The translations under genes were made by a program, and so were the position numbers. The notes beneath the pieces are model-generated. The model did no database searches. It was not told the origin of the DNA and worked only from the letters and a program-made list of their open reading frames with translations. From UBA3102 sp964413055 (GTDB lineage Bacteria > Bacillota > Desulfotomaculia > Desulfotomaculales > Pelotomaculaceae): a stretch of DNA of 28,556 nucleotides. Shown here one piece after another: positions 1 through 6,300 of this stretch (position 1 is its first letter; the number at the start of each line of letters is the position of its first letter). Location of the stretch: NCBI GenBank assembly GCA_964413055.1, contig CAYPRB010000013.1, positions 1 to 28,556 of the forward strand. Reading direction: 5' to 3'.

Positions 1-1256
1 CTTCCACCGCCGCCTCCACCAGTAGATGTCTTTCTTGGCTGGTTCTCAATTATCGAATCACTCTCTTTATCCCCGCTGACTTTTTCAATCGTATCTTTGG
101 CGTTGTTGACTTCTGATTCCGAGTCCAGGATCAATTCACTTACTTTGGTGTCTTTAGTAATATTTAATGTTATGCCTTCGAGGTTTTCGTTTACTTTTAT
201 TTCATCGATGGTGGTTTCGCCCCGGGTGGAGAGGACGACGTTGTCTGCTTTAATTTCTACGTTCTCAAAGGTGCCTTCGAGGATTATTTCTTCTCCGGCT
301 GCTTCTTCAGATATTATGACTTGGCTCCCTTCTACACCGGTAGCTACTATCCGGATGTTTCCGCTGGAGGTTTTTTCGATAATTATCTGGTTATATTGTC
401 CGCCGTTGATATGGATGCTGTCTTTCCCACCGCCACGGATGAAGGTGGTTCCTTTTACGGTTATGTTATTCAGGGTTGCGTCTCCGTCCCCGACTTCTTC
501 AGCTATGGTCAGGTCCCCTTCTATGATCAGGTTCTGCAGGGTAACTCCGTCTGCGCTGATGGTGACGTCGTTTTCTATGGTCTCGGTGCCGGTTTCGGGA
601 CCGTAGGTACCGGCCTGGTTGTAGATTACTTCTTCGTCAATTGGTTCTTCTCCGATTGTTAGTTTTATGCTTCTGTCCAGTACTGCTGCTGCTTCTGCTC
701 TGGTGGCGTTCCCTTGTGGTTTAAAGGTGCCGTCGGGGTACCCGCTTATTAGTCCGGCGGCTGATGCTTTGGTTACTGATTCTTTAGCCCAACCGGAGAT
801 CTGGGTGCTGTCGGTAAAGGTTTGGCTGTCTCCGGTTGCGGTTGTTTGGGTGGCGTTGACTACGATGGCGGCCATTTGTTCACGGGTAATGGGATCGTCG
901 GGACCAAAGGTGGTGTCGCTGTACCCGTTTACCAGGCCATGGTTGTTGGCTGTTCTTATATCGTTTTTTGCCCAATGATTAGCGGTATCGTCAAATGTTT
1001 TGCCGGTTTCTGTTTTTTCCAGGTTAAAGGCTCTTACGGTTAAGACGGCGAATTCTGCCCTGGTGATGTTGTTGTCTGGTTTGAAGGTACCATCCGGGTA
1101 CCCGCCGATGAGTCCTTTGTTTGTCATTTCTTGGATGGTGTTTTGGGCCCAGTGGCCTTCGATGTCACTGCATTGTGCCGCAAAAGCACCTGCCGCCAAT
1201 ACGCCTAACACCATAACTGATGCTAATAATACAGCAAGTATCCTTTTCATTTTCAC
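1..1256 (-). CDS. S-layer homology (SLH) domain surface protein, partial (C-terminus outside window)
   Basis: The reading frame is open from a GTG at 1256-1254 to the window edge (at least 418 codons). GTG is preferred over the ATG two codons later because AAGGAGGGG lies 7 nt upstream. Residues 1-26 form a signal peptide (KMKR, hydrophobic core, AFA cleavage site). Three SLH domains follow at about residues 29-78, 85-135 and 145-195, each with the GHWA/HWAK-type start and the G-Y-P-D-G-T-F-K-P and ITRAE-type blocks. SLH domains bind pyruvylated secondary cell-wall polymer, so the protein is exported and wall-anchored. Residues about 205-400 are repetitive, rich in beta-branched residues, Asn and Gly (DGVTLQNLIIEGDLTI, FIRGGGKDSIHINGG), which resembles a right-handed beta-helix; a poly-Gly linker begins at the window edge. 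The distal function is unknown. Expression is probably set by the upstream riboswitch. Confidence 0.9.
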   Translation of the reverse strand, partial: MKMKRILAVLLASVMVLGVLAAGAFAAQCSDIEGHWAQNTIQEMTNKGLIGGYPDGTFKPDNNITRAEFAVLTVRAFNLEKTETGKTFDDTANHWAKNDIRTANNHGLVNGYSDTTFGPDDPITREQMAAIVVNATQTTATGDSQTFTDSTQISGWAKESVTKASAAGLISGYPDGTFKPQGNATRAEAAAVLDRSIKLTIGEEPIDEEVIYNQAGTYGPETGTETIENDVTISADGVTLQNLIIEGDLTIAEEVGDGDATLNNITVKGTTFIRGGGKDSIHINGGQYNQIIIEKTSSGNIRIVATGVEGSQVIISEEAAGEEIILEGTFENVEIKADNVVLSTRGETTIDEIKVNENLEGITLNITKDTKVSELILDSESEVNNAKDTIEKVSGDKESDSIIENQPRKTSTGGGGGG

Positions 1257-1270
1257 TGTTTATCCCCTCC

Positions 1271-1351
1271 TTACTTTTTTACTATTAAAGGACAGGTAAC
1301 GTACAACTCGCCTCCTTTCAGTTTTTCAATGTTCTTTTTTTGATCCTCCAT
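1271..1351 (-). CDS. possible 26-codon leader ORF in front of the SLH gene
   Basis: ATG at 1351-1349 opens a 26-codon frame (MEDQKKNIEKLKGG...) ending in TAA at 1273-1271. That stop directly abuts and partly forms the AAGGAGGGG ribosome site of the SLH gene. It lies between the riboswitch terminator and the SLH start, so it would be transcribed only on read-through. Its own ribosome site before the ATG is weak. A strong AAAGGAGG (1311-1318) sits 4 nt before an in-frame TTG (codon 16), so the translated part may be only about 11 codons. It could be a translational-coupling leader or a chance frame; no homolog is recognised. Confidence 0.25.
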   Translation of the reverse strand: MEDQKKNIEKLKGGELYVTCPLIVKK

Positions 1352-1369
1352 TTTTTACTCAACAGAAAC

Positions 1370-1396
1370 AAAAAACACACCTTATAAATGGGTGTG
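1370..1396 (-). terminator. intrinsic terminator of the riboswitch leader
   Basis: On the minus strand CACACC (1396-1391) pairs with GGTGTG (1381-1376) over a 9-nt loop and is followed by six T (1375-1370). Its 5' arm shares bases with the 3' arm of riboswitch helix P1 (1399-1392), so the two helices are mutually exclusive. Ligand-bound aptamer should therefore prevent termination, giving an ON switch. Confidence 0.75.
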
Positions 1397-1464
1397 CCGG
1401 TTTCACTACTGGCTCCTTCCTGTTCAAGTGACCACATAAAAACAGGATTTCACAGCCTCAACAC
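1392..1464 (-). promoter_or_regulatory. class II cyclic-di-GMP riboswitch (c-di-GMP-II)
   Basis: Read on the minus strand, this segment has the two conserved blocks of the class II c-di-GMP aptamer: GGTCACTTGA and, 13 nt later, AGTAGTGAAACCG. In the known clostridial examples, recalled from memory, these are GGGCACUUGA and AGUAGUGCAACCG. The pseudoknot pair TCACT/AGTGA here replaces GCACU/AGUGC, a compensatory change. TCCTGT (1446-1441 side) pairs with ACAGGA to form the internal helix, GGCT pairs with AGCC, and GTGTTG (1464-1459) pairs with CGGCAC to close P1. A terminator follows directly. The controlled gene is the SLH surface protein. The match rests on motif and pairing logic, not a covariance search. 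Confidence 0.82.
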
Positions 1465-1955
1465 TATATAACCACTATTAATCCTTATGCGTTTTCCTTG
1501 CCCCGCCAGGATTACAGCGTTATATGGTTTAATTGTAACAAAGTCCTTCTTTTCTACACCTCCTGTTTAATAAAGGAAATTAAACATAAACCTTCTAAAA
1601 CCTGCAAATTCTATAGAAAATTAGCCACTCTTTTTCGACAAATTATGATAATGCCACTGAGGGGTATTTAATGGAAACACACATAATGACATATTCTATT
1701 TTTTTACATGCAAATCCTGCTCAAAAAAAGAGAATTTTCTAAATTATCAATACGTCAAGCATATCTACCGGTCAGTAAGAATTAATGATTTTTTTTTATT
1801 ATACCTATAGTTAATGACAACAGTTTGTCATAAGATAAAAAAATCGTTTCAAAAATTGAAGCGATAAATACTTCTTAAATAGAAAGATGTGATAATATTT
1901 ATAGGAGAAAAAACGAAGGGGTTCTATAAAATAAGCGGGAAGGATTGAAATGTGA
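1465..1955. other. AT-rich intergenic stretch between the riboswitch and the NERD gene
   Basis: No coding frame of note is seen on either strand. It must hold the promoters of both divergent units; TATAAC near 1539-1544 on the minus strand and GATAAT near 1891-1896 on the plus strand are possible -10 boxes, but neither has a convincing -35. Two inverted repeats stand out. One is a perfect 7-bp repeat, ATGACAA-4-TTGTCAT, at 1814-1831. The other is an 8-bp hairpin with one G-U pair, ATCGTTTC/GAAGCGAT, at about 1842-1866. Neither has a T-run in a useful position, so they look more like operator sites than terminators. Confidence 0.4.
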
Positions 1956-2696
1956 ATGGCTCAAACCTTGCGGTGGCCAAGCTCGTTGAAAAAACAGGCA
2001 AATCGCATCCAGGCCGTTGAACGCGGGAAAACGTTTAGATTTTACGGGTTGTGCCTGCTGGCCGGTTTGGTTTTATATTTTGCGGCTAATAAATATCTCA
2101 GTCCGGACCTCGAATTTTTTACATCGACTTCCGGGATTTTAATAATCATCGCCGTAATTGCAGGCCGTAAAGCCTTCTCCTCCGATCATAAACGCGATAA
2201 ACTGCTAAAAGGCCTGCATGGGGAAATGCTTGTCGCCCGTGAACTGGACCGGCTTCCCGAAGGGTGGTTCATAATTAACGACCTGGTGGTGGACGGGGTC
2301 CAAATCGACCACGTTGCCGTAAGCACCCGGGGCGTTTTTTGCCTGGAAACCAAGAACTGGAATAATGCGGGCTGCGATGAAAACGGCATCTGGTACCGCT
2401 TCCACCTGGGCCGCTGGCTACCCCTGGAAGAAAGTCCCGCCAGGCAAAACCTCAACCATGTCCGGGCGCTGAAAAATTACTTAAAAAGAAAACTTGCTTT
2501 AGACGTAAAAATAAATTCTATCGTCGTGCTGGCCTACCCCGGCGGTAAATTCAACCTCAAATCAAGAGTAATACCGCCCGGCGCATCCCGGATCTGCCTG
2601 CCTTCCGAGTTGCGCCGGTTTCTGCTGCAACAGGAGAACCCCATCCTGCCCCCTAAAGACACCTCTAAAATCGCACGTGCCCTGGCCAAAACTTGA
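1956..2696 (+). CDS. membrane-anchored NERD-domain (nuclease-related) protein
   Basis: 246 aa. ATG at 1956 has GGGAAGGA about 11 nt upstream. Two hydrophobic segments lie near the N-terminus (about residues 29-45 and 56-70), so the protein is probably membrane-tethered with the rest cytoplasmic. Residues about 85-185 form a NERD domain, a PD-(D/E)XK nuclease-like fold: GLHGE (helix 1 Glu), then QIDHVAVSTRGVFCLETKNW with the Asp and the E-x-K of the active site. The key acidic and lysine residues are present, so catalysis is possible though unproven for most NERD proteins. It ends 3 bp before the convergent ruvB stop, with no terminator visible between them. The biological role is not known; DNA processing at the membrane is inference. 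Confidence 0.8.
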   Translation: MAQTLRWPSSLKKQANRIQAVERGKTFRFYGLCLLAGLVLYFAANKYLSPDLEFFTSTSGILIIIAVIAGRKAFSSDHKRDKLLKGLHGEMLVARELDRLPEGWFIINDLVVDGVQIDHVAVSTRGVFCLETKNWNNAGCDENGIWYRFHLGRWLPLEESPARQNLNHVRALKNYLKRKLALDVKINSIVVLAYPGGKFNLKSRVIPPGASRICLPSELRRFLLQQENPILPPKDTSKIARALAKT

Positions 2697-2699
2697 CCA

Positions 2700-3710
2700 T
2701 TAACCAGGAATATTATAGCCCAAATGTTTAAACGCACTGGAACTGACTTTACGGCCGGCCGGAGTCCGGTTAACAAAACCGATTTTTAACAAATAAGGTT
2801 CCACCATATCCTGCAGCGTTCCGGCCTCTTCGTTAAGCGTGGAGGCAATTGCGTCCACCCCGGCGGGGCCTCCTTGGTATTTTTCAATAATTGTTTTTAA
2901 GTAGGCAATATCCAGCACATCCAGGCCTATGGCGTCTATACCTTCCAGTTTCAAGGCTTTGACCGCCGTTGCTTCGTCTATCACTCCCTCGCCCAGGACC
3001 TCGGCGTAATCCCGCACCCGGCGCAAAAGCCGGTTGGAAATCCTCGGCGTGCCCCGGGAACGCCTGGCAATCTCATAAGCCCCCCCGTCGTCAAGCGGAA
3101 CTTCGAGTATTTGGCTGGACCTTTTGATAATCTCGCACAGCTCCTCCGCGGTATAAAAATCGACATGATAAATGATCCCAAACCGGTCGCGCAGGGGGGA
3201 AGATAAAAGACCGGCCCTGGTGGTCGCACCCACCAGGGTAAACTGTTTTATGTTTACCTTGATTGTTTTGGCAAATGGTCCCTTGTCCACAATAAAATCA
3301 ATTTTAAAATCTTCCATGGCGGAATATAAAAACTCTTCCACCGGCCGGGGCAGGCGGTGTATTTCGTCGATAAACAATACATCCGCCAACTGTAAATTGG
3401 TTAGAATGCCCATCAGGTCCCCGCTGCGCTCAATCGCCGGCCCCGAGGTGCAGATTATGTTGGCATCCATTTCATTGCTGATAATATGCGCCAGCGTTGT
3501 CTTGCCGAGACCGGGCGGTCCGTAAAGCAAAACGTGGTCCAGGGGTTCGCCCCTCATCCTGGCCGCCTTGAGGGAAATCTCCAGCCGGACCAGCAAATCT
3601 TTCTGGCCGATATAATCAGCCAGCCTGGCCGGCCGCAAGGACCACTGGAACTTTTCCTCCCCCGGTTGTTCACCGGTCTCCACCAAACGAAGCCTGGTCA
3701 AAAACCTCAC
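2700..3710 (-). CDS. ruvB: Holliday junction branch-migration ATPase RuvB
   Basis: 336 aa, the usual length. RuvB hexamers drive branch migration of Holliday junctions together with RuvA, before cleavage by RuvC. Visible are the RuvB N-terminal LRP-LADYIGQ block, Walker A GPPGLGKTTLAH, Walker B LFIDEIHRL, sensor 1 GATTRAG, the DRFG region, the RRSRGTPRISNRLLRRVRD sensor-2 helix, and a C-terminal winged helix ending GFVNRTPAGRKVSSSAFKHLG. The start is GTG at 3710, overlapping the ruvA stop as GTGA (4 nt), so translation is coupled. The short variable N-terminus means an internal start cannot be excluded. Last gene of ruvCAB. Confidence 0.97.
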   Translation of the reverse strand: MRFLTRLRLVETGEQPGEEKFQWSLRPARLADYIGQKDLLVRLEISLKAARMRGEPLDHVLLYGPPGLGKTTLAHIISNEMDANIICTSGPAIERSGDLMGILTNLQLADVLFIDEIHRLPRPVEEFLYSAMEDFKIDFIVDKGPFAKTIKVNIKQFTLVGATTRAGLLSSPLRDRFGIIYHVDFYTAEELCEIIKRSSQILEVPLDDGGAYEIARRSRGTPRISNRLLRRVRDYAEVLGEGVIDEATAVKALKLEGIDAIGLDVLDIAYLKTIIEKYQGGPAGVDAIASTLNEEAGTLQDMVEPYLLKIGFVNRTPAGRKVSSSAFKHLGYNIPG

Positions 3711-4366
3711 CTCTTCTGCAGGGATGTAAACCTGTTTTTATATATTTCTTCCAATATTTCTTGTGCCGTCTGAAACTGAAGGTTTTTTGGCACGGCCTCT
3801 TTAATCATTTTTTTTGCTTCCGCCATATTATATCCCAGCTGCAGCAAAACCTGCACCGCCTCTTCCATGATTCCGGTGCCAGCTTCCGGCTTACCCTCCC
3901 GGCGGCTTTCCGCACCGGCAACCCCGTCCGGGACCAGGGAAAAACCGGCCACTTTCCCGTGCAGTGAAGCAATTATTTTCCTGGCCGTCCTTTCACCGAT
4001 GCCCTTGAGGTTTTTCAGCGTATCAACGTCCGAACTCTCAATGGCCCGGGCAATCGCCGCCACGGGCATGTTTATGGCTGCTAATGCGGTTTTGACGCCG
4101 ACGCTGTTCACACTGGTGAACATTTGAAAGAACTCCTTTTCCAGCTCATCCTTAAACCCGATCAGCACCGGCGACAAGTATCCGCCGGCCATACTGCTCT
4201 CAATATAGTAAACGGTAGGCAGCGAAATCCTGTCGCCCACATCCTGGGATTGCAAATGTTCCCTGGTATAAGACGTCAGGTACACCTCGCAGGTGATACC
4301 GGCAACATCGATAAAAACCCCTCTCCGGCTGAGTCCGGCGTAAACGCCGCTTATTTTAGCAATCAT
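3707..4366 (-). CDS. ruvA: Holliday junction-binding protein RuvA
   Basis: 219 aa. RuvA binds four-way junctions as a tetramer and loads RuvB. The sequence starts with the OB-fold (MIAKISGVYAGLSRRGVFIDVAGI...). It continues with two helix-hairpin-helix motifs (SVNSVGVKTALAAI and LKGIGERTARKIIASL, about residues 88-130), then a flexible acidic/Gly linker. It ends in the three-helix domain III (EEAVQVLLQLGYNMAEAKKMI) that contacts RuvB. ATG at 4366 has GGGGGAGG 8 nt upstream. That ribosome site abuts a 6-bp GC hairpin (4379-4394). It lies 39 bp downstream of ruvC and overlaps ruvB by 4 nt. Confidence 0.97.
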   Translation of the reverse strand: MIAKISGVYAGLSRRGVFIDVAGITCEVYLTSYTREHLQSQDVGDRISLPTVYYIESSMAGGYLSPVLIGFKDELEKEFFQMFTSVNSVGVKTALAAINMPVAAIARAIESSDVDTLKNLKGIGERTARKIIASLHGKVAGFSLVPDGVAGAESRREGKPEAGTGIMEEAVQVLLQLGYNMAEAKKMIKEAVPKNLQFQTAQEILEEIYKNRFTSLQKR

Positions 4367-4405
4367 TGAAAAAACCTCCCCCGGATCATCCGGGCAGCGC
4401 TACGG

Positions 4406-4909
4406 CTAAAAAATATCGCTTTTTCCGGCATGCGTTAAGTGGCAAAGGGCTACCGCAATGGCGTCGGCAATATGGTCCGGCCTGGGCGTTTGTTCCAGTC
4501 CGAGGGTCGCTTGAATCATCCTTTGCACCTGCTCTTTGGTGGCACTGCCCACACCTGTTACTGATTGTTTTACCCTGGTCGCCGGGTAATGATAAACCTT
4601 CACGCCCGACCGGGCGGCCGCCAGCAGGCACACCCCCCGGGCATGCGCCATTTGCAATGCGGTTCTGGGGTTTTTATAACTGGTAAACAGCTCTTCAACA
4701 GCAACCACGCCGGGTTTAAATTCCGCCAGGATCTCTTTCAGCCCGGAGTAAATTTGCTGCAGCCTCTGCTCCAGGGCCGCCTCCGGGTGCGTCTTGATGA
4801 TCCCCCCTTCGCCCAGGCGCAAAGAAGCGTTCTCCGGGCAATCCAGAACGGCATAACCCGTCACGGCCAATCCCGGGTCGATTCCCAAAACACGCGGCAT
4901 AAATTTCAT
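4406..4909 (-). CDS. ruvC: Holliday junction resolvase RuvC
   Basis: 167 aa, typical length. RuvC is the dimeric metal-dependent endonuclease that cuts junctions moved by RuvAB. The RNase H-fold active site is visible: D11 in LGIDPG, E72 in AVEELF, and the C-terminal PDHIADAIA block with H146 and D149. This is the His/Asp version found in Thermus and many Firmicutes rather than the Asp/Asp version of E. coli (family knowledge). The start is taken as ATG 4909; a second ATG four codons in (MPRVLGIDPG) is possible, as neither has a strong ribosome site. First gene of ruvCAB, with a promoter about 30-60 bp upstream. Confidence 0.96.
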   Translation of the reverse strand: MKFMPRVLGIDPGLAVTGYAVLDCPENASLRLGEGGIIKTHPEAALEQRLQQIYSGLKEILAEFKPGVVAVEELFTSYKNPRTALQMAHARGVCLLAAARSGVKVYHYPATRVKQSVTGVGSATKEQVQRMIQATLGLEQTPRPDHIADAIAVALCHLTHAGKSDIF

Positions 4910-4941
4910 TAAATCACGGCTTCCATAGAATTCCTGAACTT

Positions 4942-4970
4942 AATATACCAAACATAAGTTCCCAAATCAA
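4942..4970 (-). promoter_or_regulatory. sigma-A type promoter of ruvCAB
   Basis: On the minus strand TTGATT (4970-4965) and TATATT (4947-4942) are separated by exactly 17 nt. It lies between the bofA terminator and the ruvC start, giving a short leader of about 25-30 nt. Confidence 0.7.
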
Positions 4971-4986
4971 TAGTTTCATCCCAAAT

Positions 4987-5013
4987 TAAAAAAGGAACAG
5001 AAATCCTGCTCCT
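4987..5013 (-). terminator. intrinsic terminator after bofA
   Basis: Minus-strand stem AGGAGCAG/CTGTTCCT (8 bp, one G-U) with a GATTT loop is followed by TTTTTT. It closes the dnaX-ybaB-recR-bofA unit and separates it from ruvCAB. Confidence 0.75.
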
Positions 5014-5020
5014 CCGAAAG

Positions 5021-5287
5021 TCAGACCACCAAAAGATAATTGACCAGCACCAGCAGGACCACTCCCGGCAGTTGAAGGATCCCGGCGGTCAAAACCGTTA
5101 CCGGGTTAATGGCGATGTGAAAACCGAATTGCCCGAACAAAATATTGATCAAAACCAGCAGTCCCCCGCCCAACAGGATCCAGGCCGCCAGGCGGACCAT
5201 AAATCTCAAGGGCCGGAACAAAACCGTCCCCACCAGGTAAAGTCCCAAAAGCCCGGCCAGACCTACAAAAACTAATTTCCATTCCAA
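5021..5287 (-). CDS. bofA: pro-sigmaK processing inhibitor BofA family protein
   Basis: 88 aa, nearly all hydrophobic, with three likely membrane segments (about residues 4-24, 30-52 and 62-86). In Bacillus, BofA holds the SpoIVFB protease inactive in the outer forespore membrane until the sigma-K checkpoint. The BofA hallmark INPVTVLTAGILQLPGVVLLV (N, T, G and PG positions) is present in the C-terminal half. The start is TTG at 5287, chosen because AGGAGG ends 9 nt upstream and no ATG is available. It sits 49 bp after recR; recR-bofA linkage is conserved in Bacillus. This is good evidence that the organism forms endospores. Confidence 0.9.
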   Translation of the reverse strand: MEWKLVFVGLAGLLGLYLVGTVLFRPLRFMVRLAAWILLGGGLLVLINILFGQFGFHIAINPVTVLTAGILQLPGVVLLVLVNYLLVV

Positions 5288-5336
5288 AGTTCGTCACCTC
5301 CTGGTAACATTATATGGGCCCGGATGGAAATTATTA

Positions 5337-5939
5337 CTATTTTATTTGCTGCCGGCCCTCCATCGCCTTACCGAGAGTGACCTCATCGGTATATTCCAGC
5401 TCGGCACCCACGGGCAGCCCATGGGCAATCCTGGTCACATAAATGCCCAGCGGCTTAATCAGTCCGGCCAGGTAAAGAGCGGTGGCATCCCCTTCCACGT
5501 TGGGATTGGTGGCCAGGATCACTTCTTTTACCTTCCCTCCCTCAAGGCGCTTTAACAACCCCCTGACATTAAGCTGTTCCGGGCTTATTCCTTCCATCGG
5601 AGATATGACCCCGTGCAGCACATGATAAAGCCCTTTAAACCCCCGGGTTTTTTCCATGGCCACAACATCCCTGGGACGTTCCACCACGCATATGAACTCA
5701 CGGCTGCGTCGCTTGTCACCACAGATAAAACAGGGGTCGCAATCGGTAAAATTGCCGCACACGGAACAGCGGTGAATAGTTTTTCTGGCCTCTTCGATGG
5801 CCCGGGCCAGATTGAAAGCGGTTTCTTCCGGGACATTCAAAAGATGCATGGCCAGGCGCTGCGCTGTTTTCGGACCGATACCGGGCAGTTTGGCCAACTG
5901 ATCGATCAGCCGGGCCACGGGTTTGGCATAGTAATTCAT
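5337..5939 (-). CDS. recR: recombination mediator RecR
   Basis: 200 aa, standard length. RecR acts with RecO/RecF to load RecA on SSB-coated gapped DNA. The sequence has an N-terminal helix-hairpin-helix (LAKLPGIGPKTAQRLAMHLL), a Cys4-type zinc finger (CSVC...CDPCFIC, residues about 58-73), and a Toprim domain (EVILATNPNVEGDATALYLAGLI). A C-terminal Walker-B-like and anchor region follows (RIAHGLPVGAELEYTDEVTLGKAMEGR). The start ATG at 5939 is 5 bp after the ybaB stop, so the two are tightly coupled. Confidence 0.97.
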   Translation of the reverse strand: MNYYAKPVARLIDQLAKLPGIGPKTAQRLAMHLLNVPEETAFNLARAIEEARKTIHRCSVCGNFTDCDPCFICGDKRRSREFICVVERPRDVVAMEKTRGFKGLYHVLHGVISPMEGISPEQLNVRGLLKRLEGGKVKEVILATNPNVEGDATALYLAGLIKPLGIYVTRIAHGLPVGAELEYTDEVTLGKAMEGRQQIK

Positions 5940-5944
5940 AATTA

Positions 5945-6244
5945 TTACATGCCGGGTATTTTCAAGCCGCCGGTAAGTTTACCCATCTCCCGGGCCACCA
6001 TATCCTGCGCCTGTTTTAAAGCTTCGTTGACAGCGGCCAGGACCATATCCTGGAGCATTTCCACGTCTTCCGGGTCCACGGCCTCGGGCTTGATCTCCAA
6101 CGCAACGATCTCATTCTGGCCGTTGGCAACAACCTTAACCGCCCCGCCTCCGGAAGTGCTTTCCACCGTTCTTTCGCCCAGCTCTTCCTGCAATTTCACC
6201 ATTTCCTGCTGCATCTTCTGAAATTGTTTCATCATTTTATTCAT
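5945..6244 (-). CDS. ybaB: YbaB/EbfC family nucleoid-associated protein
   Basis: 99 aa from ATG 6244 (MNKMMKQFQKMQQEM). An upstream in-frame ATG at 6286 would add 14 residues of unlike composition and overlaps the GGAAGGGG ribosome site, so it is rejected. The protein has the family pattern: a Met/Gln-rich amphipathic N-terminal helix, a central beta region (ESTSGGGAVKVVANGQNEIVALEIKPE), and a C-terminal helix with a Gly-rich tail. YbaB dimers bind DNA non-specifically in a tweezer shape and are part of the nucleoid. Its place between dnaX and recR is the standard bacterial arrangement. Confidence 0.95.
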   Translation of the reverse strand: MNKMMKQFQKMQQEMVKLQEELGERTVESTSGGGAVKVVANGQNEIVALEIKPEAVDPEDVEMLQDMVLAAVNEALKQAQDMVAREMGKLTGGLKIPGM

Positions 6245-6300
6245 AATGATTAATTTTCCCCTTCCATTTTTCTTATAATATATCATAATCCGGCCGGCAA

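Noticed and set aside
97..1299. Several plus-strand ORFs across the first 1.3 kb
   Set aside because: They are antisense shadows of the SLH gene; their translations are Ser/Val/Phe-rich with no family pattern, and the minus frame has a signal peptide and three SLH domains.
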